Positions 1-5,298 of a stretch of 7,993 nucleotides of DNA are shown one piece after another. Made by a program: the position numbers and the translations under genes. The stretch covers positions 1 to 7,993 of the forward strand of contig JBEKIX010000130.1 of assembly GCA_050011535.1 (NCBI GenBank), read 5' to 3'. The stretch's first letter is position 1; each line of letters starts with the position of its first letter. This DNA comes from JAFNAG01 sp050011535. Its GTDB lineage: Bacteria; Acidobacteriota; UBA6911. A model generated the notes under the pieces. That model did not search any database. It was given only the letters and a program-made list of their open reading frames with translations, and was not told the origin of the DNA.

Positions 1-1014
1 GGCGTCAGCCTGCACAAATGGCTGCTGGCGCCGATCGGGAACGGCTGTCTGTATGTGCGCCGGGAAATGATCCCGAAATTCTGGCCGTTGCAGGCCGCGC
101 CGGAACAACAGGACAACGATATCCGCAAGTTCGAGGCCATCGGGACACACCCATGGGCCATCCGGGCGGCTCTCGGCGAAGCCCTGGCCTTCCATCAGGC
201 CATCGGGGCCGAGCGCAAAGCGGCGCGATTACGCTACCTGACCCTGCGCTGGGCGAACGCGCTCAGGGTCCATCCGCGGATCAAGATCCTGTCGAACCTC
301 GGCGAGCCCGCCGAGACATGGGCGGTCGCGGCCGTGAATATCGAAGGGATCGACGTCAGATCCCTGGCGAGATTCCTGATGGACAAATACAGGATCGTGG
401 TCGTCGCGCTCGTCGGCGGAGCTCCTCCCAACCAGGTCTTCGACTATCAAGCCCTCCGGGTCTCCCCGAACGTCTACACGACACTTGAGGAGATTGACAC
501 GTTCGTCTCAGCGATGGAGGATGCGATGAAAAACGGCGTGCCAACCTCCGAGGACGCTGATTTCCCCGTCATGACCGAAGGGACTAACATGAAATGTCCA
601 GTCGTTTTGGCCGTCGCTGCCCTCGTTTTCACCCTCGTTGCCGGCGCCAGCGTCTGCTTTGCTCAGGGAACATTCAAGGTCCCGTTCGCGTTCCAAGCGG
701 GCGACAAGAAGTTCCCGGCCGGCGATTACAGGATCGCCCGAAAAGGGAACGAACAGATCACGCTTCGCCAGGAACCGAACGGTGCTGAAGTAACGATAAC
801 TGCCCTCAAGACGCTGGGGCAAACGGGCCCGCCCATTGCCGAGCCCCAGCTCATCTTTGATGTGGTCGGGAACTTCGAACCGTCCTATACGGAGTACGTG
901 ACGGATTACGTGCTGGCGGAAGTGTGGTTGCCCGGGCAGGACGGATGCCTGCTCCACGTTACGAAAGGAGCACACTCGCGCCAGACCATCAAAGGACAGA
1001 AAGCGGAGAAGTAG
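1..1014 (+). CDS. Class V PLP-dependent aminotransferase, C-terminal part, reading into a secreted-protein frame
   Basis: The frame is open from base 1, so the N-terminal half lies outside the window. The fragment begins GVSLHKWLLAPIGNG, the lysine loop of fold-type I class V aminotransferases (isopenicillin N epimerase/cysteine desulfurase relatives); K6 should form the Schiff base with PLP. KFEAIGTHP at about 44-52 and LRVSPNVYTTLEEID at about 152-166 follow, with R153 placed to bind a substrate carboxylate. The family normally ends soon after the helix at about 165-180. Here no stop occurs after the expected end near residue 185: the frame continues through a 26-residue signal peptide to a TAG at 1012-1014. 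The seen fact is one uninterrupted frame. My inference is that the aminotransferase lost its own stop, or that there is a sequencing error, because a signal peptide inside a cytosolic enzyme makes little sense. Family assignment is firm; the substrate is unknown. Confidence 0.8.
   Translation, partial: GVSLHKWLLAPIGNGCLYVRREMIPKFWPLQAAPEQQDNDIRKFEAIGTHPWAIRAALGEALAFHQAIGAERKAARLRYLTLRWANALRVHPRIKILSNLGEPAETWAVAAVNIEGIDVRSLARFLMDKYRIVVVALVGGAPPNQVFDYQALRVSPNVYTTLEEIDTFVSAMEDAMKNGVPTSEDADFPVMTEGTNMKCPVVLAVAALVFTLVAGASVCFAQGTFKVPFAFQAGDKKFPAGDYRIARKGNEQITLRQEPNGAEVTITALKTLGQTGPPIAEPQLIFDVVGNFEPSYTEYVTDYVLAEVWLPGQDGCLLHVTKGAHSRQTIKGQKAEK
577..583 (+). promoter_or_regulatory. Ribosome binding site for the small secreted protein
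   Basis: GAAGGGA lies 5 nt upstream of the ATG at 589, inside the 3' end of the aminotransferase frame. It supports independent, translationally coupled initiation at 589 rather than production only as a fusion. Confidence 0.55.
589..1014 (+). CDS. Small secreted beta-rich protein of acidobacterial type
   Basis: This is an internal start in the same frame as the aminotransferase. The 141-residue product begins MKCPVVLAVAALVFTLVAG, with a basic n-region, a long hydrophobic core and a probable signal peptidase I site after A25 (SVCFA/Q), so the mature protein of about 116 residues should be exported. The mature part opens with FKVPFAFQAGDKKFPAGDYRI and has alternating hydrophobic strands, EVTITALKTL and PQLIFDVVGNF, before a lysine-rich tail. 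I recall many short signal-peptide proteins with a VPFxFxxGxxxxPAGxY opening in acidobacterial genomes; their function is not established. The start at 589 is chosen for the signal peptide and the upstream GAAGGGA; ATG 571 in the same frame is an alternative. What is odd is the missing stop codon between this gene and the enzyme upstream. Confidence 0.7.
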   Translation: MKCPVVLAVAALVFTLVAGASVCFAQGTFKVPFAFQAGDKKFPAGDYRIARKGNEQITLRQEPNGAEVTITALKTLGQTGPPIAEPQLIFDVVGNFEPSYTEYVTDYVLAEVWLPGQDGCLLHVTKGAHSRQTIKGQKAEK

Positions 1015-1101
1015 CGCCGGCCCTCGTCGCTGAGCGTGGCGACCTCATCGAAGGTCGCGCGGCGACGTGTAAGTCGATGGTATGGCGTCCCGGCGATCGA
1101 C

Positions 1102-1398
1102 ATGTTCGACACGGTCGCTACTCACTCCACGATCCCGGTCGTCGTAGGCCATTGATTGTCGTGGTGCGGCCCGTGCCGGATGGTGGCGCCCGAGCTTGAG
1201 AAGATCGCCGCGCAGCATCCCGGCGATTTTCTCGTCATCAAGGTGGAGACCGAGCGGCTGCCCAAACTCTCCCCGCGGTATCGCATCCAGTCGATCCTGA
1301 TGATGGCGATGTTTTACCACGGCCACGAGAAGGCTAGTACTGTCGGGGCGCGTTCCGCTAAAGACATCCTCGCCTTCATCAACCAGGCGCTGCCATGA
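1102..1398 (+). pseudogene. Thioredoxin remnant with in-frame TGA before the active site
   Basis: Read from ATG 1102, the frame gives MFDTVATHSTIPVVVGH, a TGA at 1153-1155, then LSWCGPCRMVAPELEKIAAQ and on to FINQALP. This lines up without gaps with a thioredoxin fold: beta-strand IPVVV, then the usual D-F-W-A-P before WCGPC. The stop falls exactly on the W, a TGG to TGA change, and the neighbouring D, F, A and P are also altered. The redox motif WCGPC and the C-terminal helix are intact, but the usual cis-proline of SIP-T is Leu (SILMM, CTG for CCG), a residue that shapes the active site. A TTG at 1156 could start an 80-residue product, but this would lack beta-strands 1 and 2 and has no clear ribosome binding site. 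A possible N-terminal zinc-ribbon trace (ATCKS around 1065-1080, in another frame) is too weak to claim. I read it as a decayed thioredoxin. Confidence 0.75.
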
Positions 1399-1508
1399 CC
1401 TTGCTGCGACTCGTGCTCGCGTGCGTCCTCGCTGTTTGGTTGCCACCAGCCGCAGCTGCCGACGCTGCTCAAGCCATAAACAGCCTACTCGGGCTGGATG
1501 ACGTGTGA
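1395..1508 (+). pseudogene. Truncated secreted-protein start (signal peptide only)
   Basis: The ATG overlaps the thioredoxin TGA as ATGA, the classic operon junction. The 37-residue frame reads MTLLRLVLACVLAVWLPPAA and then AADAAQAINSLLGLDDV: a clear signal peptide with a probable cleavage in the AAAA/DA stretch, followed by almost no mature protein. The last eight or so codons come from a sequence repeated at 4463-4487, so the body of the gene appears to have been lost or replaced at that repeat. No continuation of a secreted protein is recognisable in any frame downstream. It could instead be a real very small exported peptide, which I think less likely. Confidence 0.4.
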
Positions 1509-1557
1509 GGGATTGTTTCCTCGAACGGGACTTCGGGCCCGCGTGGGGGATCTTCAT
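1484..1557 (+). repeat. Degenerate intergenic repeat, copy A
   Basis: Bases 1486-1500 (TACTCGGGCTGGATG) recur exactly at 4463-4477, and the following TGTGAGGG (1504-1511) recurs at 4480-4487. Farther on, AACGGGACTTCGGG at 1524-1537 recurs exactly at 5157-5170 and more loosely at about 4499-4515. The block is not part of a recognisable coding sequence. Confidence 0.5.
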
Positions 1558-1829
1558 TCTACGGCAGGCGTCATTTACCGCCAAGTGACGGGATATCGAT
1601 TGCCATCACCCAGCTGATCGGTCCCGCTCGTTGCTGGCACGATCGGTTCTCATGCACCTCGTTGAGACGCGGAGGGGAAACCAAACAGGGTAATTCAATG
1701 GGAATGACATCAGACCCGCTTCAGCCTCAGCTCCGGAATCAACCCATACTTCCCTTACTGGCCATTCCATCCCCGAATCGCCCTCTCCCTTCAGTAAAGC
1801 CGTTTTCCTTCAGCAGCGATTTAGCAGAG
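1509..1829. other. Intergenic region without a supported gene
   Basis: Apart from the tail of repeat copy A, I see no gene here. An 85-codon frame from 1662 to 1919 has a Pro/Arg/Ser-rich composition unlike any family I know, no ribosome binding site, and runs into the 3' end of the minus-strand kinase gene. No tRNA or convincing promoter is visible. It probably consists of eroded sequence following the truncated secreted-protein gene. Confidence 0.5.
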
Positions 1830-1863
1830 AAAAATGGCCGGTCGAGGCGACACACACCCAGCC
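1830..1863 (-). terminator. Possible rho-independent terminator of the left kinase gene
   Basis: Read on the minus strand just after the kinase TAA: GGCTGG (1863-1858), a 16-nt loop, CCGGCC (1841-1836), then A and five T (1834-1830). The stem is six pairs including one G:T, so moderate in strength, but the T-run and the position directly behind the stop codon fit a terminator. Confidence 0.4.
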
Positions 1864-1864
1864 G

Positions 1865-4261
1865 TTATGTTGGAAAGCCGACACGGTGCAGCAAGTCGCG
1901 AAAGCGCGGGTCGGAATGAAGAGATTTCAATCGCGGGTCAGCTTGAAGCCACATTACGCAGATGTCGCGATCATCACAAGCGCGATTCAGCCACTGAAAT
2001 GCCTGATCTTTCTGTCCCAGGCAGGCATAGATCGCTCCCAATTCGTAGAGGCAGACGTAGTCCTTTGGGGAGCGCTTTTTCAATGTATCCGCAACAGCGA
2101 GAGCCTCGGCGCGCATCCCCAGCACCGCCTCGGCTGTTCCCAACATCGCGAGGTTGAAGGGGCTGGCATCCACTTCGACCCCCTTCCGTGCTTCCGACAG
2201 GGCCAATTCTCGTTGACCGTGCTCCAGAGCAATCATCCCCAGAACGCCGTGAGCAAAGCCATAGGACGGGCTGATATCCAGGTCTCGTTTGCATTGTTCC
2301 ATTGCCTCGTCGTACGCCTGCGCCATGTATAAAATCCAGGCGCGGTCCATGACGGCTCCCAGTGAAAGCGGATCCAATTCCTGCGCCCGCTTCATCTCCC
2401 CAACGGCATCCCAACTCTTTCCAACCGCACCGTAATAAGTGGCGTAACCTTCATGGGCGCTTGCCGAGCTTGCATTCAGCTCGATAGCCCGCCTGAATTC
2501 TTTCTCTGCGCTGGACCAATCCCAGTCGTACATGACCCGAATCTCACCAAGCAGGGCGTGAGCTTCGGCCAGGCTATCGTCCAATTCCAGAGCCTTTATC
2601 GCCGCCTCCCGAGCCTGTGGAATGACCTGGGGAGGTGAACGGTATTCCGGACAAAACGCCACGTAGGTTGCGCCCAGGCTAACATAAGCCTGAGCGAAGC
2701 CTGGCGCCTTTTCGAGCGCTTGGTTAAAGTATTCAATGGCTCTCTTCAAGTCTTCCTCGGTACCCTTGTTGAGGTGGTAGTTTCCTCTCGCCCAGGCATC
2801 GTGGGCCTCCGCATTGACGGCCTGAGAAGCCTCCAGCAGCCTCTGCTCCGCCGGCGTGACCTTGATCCGAATCTCACCCGCAATAGCGCGCGCCACGCTG
2901 CTTTGTAATGCCAGGACGTCTTTCAGCTCGCGCTCGTAACTGTCCGCCCACAGGTGCCGGTCGCTCGTGGCGTCGATCAACTGCGCAGTGATCCGCACCC
3001 GGCCTTCCGCGCGCTCGACCGAACCCTCCACCAGCGCGTCCACATTCAGCTCCCGAGCAATCTGGGGAGCCGACTTCTTGGCCCCCTTGTATTGCATCAC
3101 AGATGTACGCGAAATCACCCGCAGAGCGCTGATTTTTGCGAGATCCGTGATCAACTCGTCGGTCATGCCGTCGGCAAAGTATTCCTGCTGCGGATCACCG
3201 GATAGATTTTGAAGCGGCAGGACCGCCAGCGAACGGATTGTCGTGGGACGGGGCGCGGTTTGTAACCGGTCGCGGAGGCCACCCAGATTCAGTCCAAAAG
3301 CAAGGAGAAGCATGCCCGCGAGGGCCAATGCCGCCACGACCGCCCACCGCCTTCCCATGGAGGATCCCGCAGGCTGCTTCGCGGGTCCTTGGACACCTGG
3401 CTCGCTTGCCGGTCTCGTGTCTCGGCGCAGGCGGGAGAGATCTGTGCGCAGATCTGAAGCCGTCTGGTAGCGCAGCTTGCGGTCCTTCTCCAGCGCTTTG
3501 TTGATGATCCGCTCCAACTCACTGGGAAGCTCGGGATTCAAACGTACTGGCGGGGTGGGCGCTTTGTGGAGAATGGCATCAAAAACGACAGCCCAGGTAC
3601 TGCCGGTGAATGCCTGCTGGCCCGTGGCCATCTCATAGAGGACCACACCGAAGGAGAACAGATCGGAGCGGGCGTCGAGTTCCTCGCCGCGGGCTTGTTC
3701 GGGAGACATGTACGCAACGGTGCCCAGCGGGCTGCCCGGGCGAGTAAGCAACTCCTCGGCAGCCGTGGTTTCTGTAGTCTGTCGTCGCACGGCAGGGAGC
3801 TTGGCTAATCCGAAGTCGAGGATCTTGGCCTGCCCGCGCTGGGTAACGAATATATTGGCGGGTTTGATATCGCGATGAATGATGCCTTTTGTGTGCGCCG
3901 CATCCAACGCATCGGCAACCTGAATGGCCACGTCCAGCAGTTCGTCGGTCTTGAAGGTGCCGCGAGCGACGCGTTGCCTGAGAGTCTGGCCTTCGAGCAA
4001 TTCCATGGCGATGAAGGTCTGACCTTCGGACTCGTCGATGTCGTGGATGGTGCAGATGTGGGGATGATTCAGTGCAGAAGCCGCTTGTGCCTCGCGTCGG
4101 AAGCGCTCCAGAGCGTGTTTGTCCTTGGATAGCTCTTCGGGCAGGAACTTCAGGGCGACGACGCGCTTAAGCTTGGTGTCCTCGGCCTTATAGACGACAC
4201 CCATTCCTCCAGCGCCGAGCTTTTCAATGATTCGGTAGTGCGAGAGGCTTTTGCCGATCAA
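1865..4261 (-). CDS. Membrane-anchored Ser/Thr protein kinase with TolB-like and TPR domains
   Basis: The product is a 798-residue Hanks-type kinase. Kinase domain about 9-280: glycine loop GAGGMG (16-21), ATP lysine K38, helix-C E57, catalytic HRDIKPAN (129-136), DFG (149-151), SPE (186-188); all key residues are present, so it should be active. Its activation segment is long, with several Ser/Thr (162-181). A Pro/Gly-rich linker leads to one transmembrane helix, about 306-326 (RWAVVAALALAGMLLLAFGL). Next come a TolB-like/CadC-type domain (SLAVLPLQNLSGD onward, about 344-465) and several TPRs to about 760. The topology should be kinase inside and TolB/TPR outside. The start is a TTG, with AAGGGA 6 nt upstream; it aligns with the ATG of the paralogue. 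A longer frame to 4423 exists, but its extra 54 residues cover the conserved promoter block. The target protein is unknown. Confidence 0.9.
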   Translation of the reverse strand: MIGKSLSHYRIIEKLGAGGMGVVYKAEDTKLKRVVALKFLPEELSKDKHALERFRREAQAASALNHPHICTIHDIDESEGQTFIAMELLEGQTLRQRVARGTFKTDELLDVAIQVADALDAAHTKGIIHRDIKPANIFVTQRGQAKILDFGLAKLPAVRRQTTETTAAEELLTRPGSPLGTVAYMSPEQARGEELDARSDLFSFGVVLYEMATGQQAFTGSTWAVVFDAILHKAPTPPVRLNPELPSELERIINKALEKDRKLRYQTASDLRTDLSRLRRDTRPASEPGVQGPAKQPAGSSMGRRWAVVAALALAGMLLLAFGLNLGGLRDRLQTAPRPTTIRSLAVLPLQNLSGDPQQEYFADGMTDELITDLAKISALRVISRTSVMQYKGAKKSAPQIARELNVDALVEGSVERAEGRVRITAQLIDATSDRHLWADSYERELKDVLALQSSVARAIAGEIRIKVTPAEQRLLEASQAVNAEAHDAWARGNYHLNKGTEEDLKRAIEYFNQALEKAPGFAQAYVSLGATYVAFCPEYRSPPQVIPQAREAAIKALELDDSLAEAHALLGEIRVMYDWDWSSAEKEFRRAIELNASSASAHEGYATYYGAVGKSWDAVGEMKRAQELDPLSLGAVMDRAWILYMAQAYDEAMEQCKRDLDISPSYGFAHGVLGMIALEHGQRELALSEARKGVEVDASPFNLAMLGTAEAVLGMRAEALAVADTLKKRSPKDYVCLYELGAIYACLGQKDQAFQWLNRACDDRDICVMWLQADPRLKSLHSDPRFRDLLHRVGFPT

Positions 4262-4267
4262 AGAGGA

Positions 4268-4273
4268 TCCCTT
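4268..4273 (-). promoter_or_regulatory. Ribosome binding site deciding the TTG start of the left kinase
   Basis: On the minus strand AAGGGA stands 6 nt before TTG 4261. Together with the alignment to the ATG of the paralogue (IGKSLSHYRI against IGTTISHYRI) this favours TTG over the ORF start at 4423. Confidence 0.6.
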
Positions 4274-4310
4274 ACTGGTATTTCGCGCACTGCAATCAGA
4301 ACGACCCGAT

Positions 4311-4413
4311 TTGCTAACATTATATTCGACCGGTACAGGCCTGGATAGTTGAATCTGCAATACTTGTCTGGATGTTGGCCACTCGCAAACAGGTACGCGC
4401 CCAAGAAACGCCG
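4311..4413 (-). promoter_or_regulatory. Promoter block of the left kinase, conserved with the right kinase
   Basis: These 103 bases align without gaps to 7624-7726, with 13 mismatches by my count (about 87% identity). On the minus strand a perfect TATAAT sits at 4324-4319, 57 nt before the TTG start; no consensus -35 stands 16-18 nt upstream, which suggests an activator or another sigma requirement. A perfect 8-bp palindrome, CAGGCCTG (4336-4343), lies in the expected spacer and is kept in both copies. Identity falls away beyond 4413. Confidence 0.6.
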
Positions 4414-4460
4414 TTCGCGTCAATTGGGAATATCAACAGATTTCATCGCGCCGTGAGAGG

Positions 4461-4530
4461 CTTACTCGGGCTGGATGCCTGTGAGGGGTAAGGGAAGCGA
4501 ATGCGACTTCGCGGGAGTGATCCTCCCAGC
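4461..4530 (+). repeat. Degenerate intergenic repeat, copy B
   Basis: TACTCGGGCTGGATG (4463-4477) and TGTGAGGG (4480-4487) match copy A at 1486-1511, and GCGACTTCGCGGG after them is a looser match to the second half of copy A. It ends in a small hairpin, GGGAG/CTCCC (4513-4527, 5-nt loop), with no T-run. It lies in the divergent spacer between the left kinase and the PPOX gene. Confidence 0.5.
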
Positions 4531-4561
4531 CCGGCAGCAAATCTCCACTGCTGGAATTCTT

Positions 4562-4590
4562 CTGACGGAATCCGTAAACCGCTGTATGCT
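4562..4590 (+). promoter_or_regulatory. Weak candidate sigma70 promoter for the PPOX gene
   Basis: CTGACG (4562-4567) and TATGCT (4585-4590) are separated by 17 bp. Each matches four of six consensus bases, so this is only a candidate. A transcript from here would have a leader of about 110 nt before the ATG at 4705. The frame is open back to 4501, but that stretch has no recognisable domain and part of it is repeat copy B. Confidence 0.25.
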
Positions 4591-4704
4591 TGTGGCGCTA
4601 AGCATCCCGAGGGTTGGTTCAGTACGGAAATCAGAACGATCGGTTCAGATTTGATTGCGCGGTGCGCCTTGCCTGCGATGGTGGTAGGCCGCCGAGGATA
4701 CAAG

Positions 4705-5109
4705 ATGCAGAAGACGGATTTGAAGCAATTCAAAGATCAAGAGTTTTTGAGCCTTGAGACATTTCGAAGGAACGGCATCGGTGTGAGAACCCCCGTTTGG
4801 TTTGCTCAGGAAGGCGATAGGTTGTATATCTGGACTGTCGGCGACTCGGGCAAGATCAAACGAATTCGCAACAACCCGCGGGTTAACATCGCGCCGTGTA
4901 AGAGGTTTGGAAAGGTAACTGGCGAATGGGTAGCGGCGGAGGCCTCAGTGGATGATTCAGCTGCCGCAGTGCGGCACGTTGAGGCCTTGTTGGGCCGGAA
5001 AGTGGGCTTTGCGTTCGCCATGTTTCGGCTGATCGACCGACTGAGGGACCGGTTGAAGGGGTCGCACCGTGTTTGCGTCAAGGTGTCGTTAAGCGATCCG
5101 CCATATTGA
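4705..5109 (+). CDS. PPOX-class (pyridoxamine oxidase-like split barrel) F420/FMN-dependent oxidoreductase
   Basis: The 134-residue protein resembles the Rv2061-type PPOX family: small split-barrel enzymes that bind flavin or deazaflavin F420 and reduce or oxidise small molecules in the cytosol. Landmarks are EFLSLETFRRNG (13-24), VRTPVWFA (27-34), LYIWTVGDSGKIKRIRNNP (40-58) and VNIAPC (60-65), where the SGKxKRxRNNP stretch contributes to cofactor phosphate binding in this family; the C-terminal helix carries RLIDRLRDRLKG. The length is about normal for the family. ATG 4705 is chosen because GAGGA (4694-4698) precedes it by 6 nt and homology starts at once; the frame is open to 4501 but without recognisable sequence. 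It stands alone, divergent from the left kinase and convergent with the right one. Whether the cofactor is F420 or FMN cannot be told here, nor can the substrate. Confidence 0.85.
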   Translation: MQKTDLKQFKDQEFLSLETFRRNGIGVRTPVWFAQEGDRLYIWTVGDSGKIKRIRNNPRVNIAPCKRFGKVTGEWVAAEASVDDSAAAVRHVEALLGRKVGFAFAMFRLIDRLRDRLKGSHRVCVKVSLSDPPY

Positions 5110-5156
5110 GACCCCCAGAACGTAGCCGCGGGCCTTGCCTTATCTCAATTTCCGCT

Positions 5157-5214
5157 AACGGGACTTCGGGGGATTTATGTTCCCCCCTTGCCGCTGGGGC
5201 GTCATGCCAGCGGC
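5157..5214 (+). repeat. Degenerate repeat copy C with two tandem hairpins
   Basis: AACGGGACTTCGGG (5157-5170) is identical to 1524-1537 in copy A. Two perfect hairpins follow: GGGGGA/TCCCCC (5168-5173 with 5181-5186, loop TTTATGT) and GCCGCTGG/CCAGCGGC (5190-5197 with 5207-5214, 9-nt loop). They stand between the convergent PPOX and right kinase genes, where they may help stop transcription from both sides, but neither side has a T-run, so a standard intrinsic terminator is not supported. Confidence 0.5.
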
Positions 5215-5298
5215 TCGAACATGCTGAATGTAGTTTGGGATCGTTGCGTGGGATGTCTTGTGGGGAAGGCTGTTTGCAGTGATCGGGGCGGTAATCTA

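Noticed and set aside
508..975. 155-codon minus-strand frame opposite the secreted protein
   Set aside because: It is a shadow of the secreted protein gene, which has a signal peptide and ribosome binding site on the plus strand.
1153..1158. Selenocysteine or other recoding of the TGA in the thioredoxin
   Set aside because: The TGA occupies the Trp position, not a catalytic Cys. Both Cys of WCGPC are present, and other residues nearby are also degraded.
1045..1584. 179-codon minus-strand frame across the thioredoxin remnant
   Set aside because: It is antisense to a recognisable thioredoxin and rich in Arg/His without any motif.
1662..1919. 85-codon plus-strand frame before the left kinase terminator
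   Set aside because: No ribosome binding site, no motif, low-complexity composition and overlap with the kinase gene's 3' end.
4262..4423. 54-residue N-terminal extension of the left kinase
   Set aside because: Its DNA is conserved upstream of the paralogue as a promoter block, not as protein, and a good ribosome binding site sits before TTG 4261.
4501..4704. 68-residue N-terminal extension of the PPOX protein
   Set aside because: The sequence resembles no PPOX N-terminus, begins in repeat copy B, and a ribosome binding site precedes ATG 4705.
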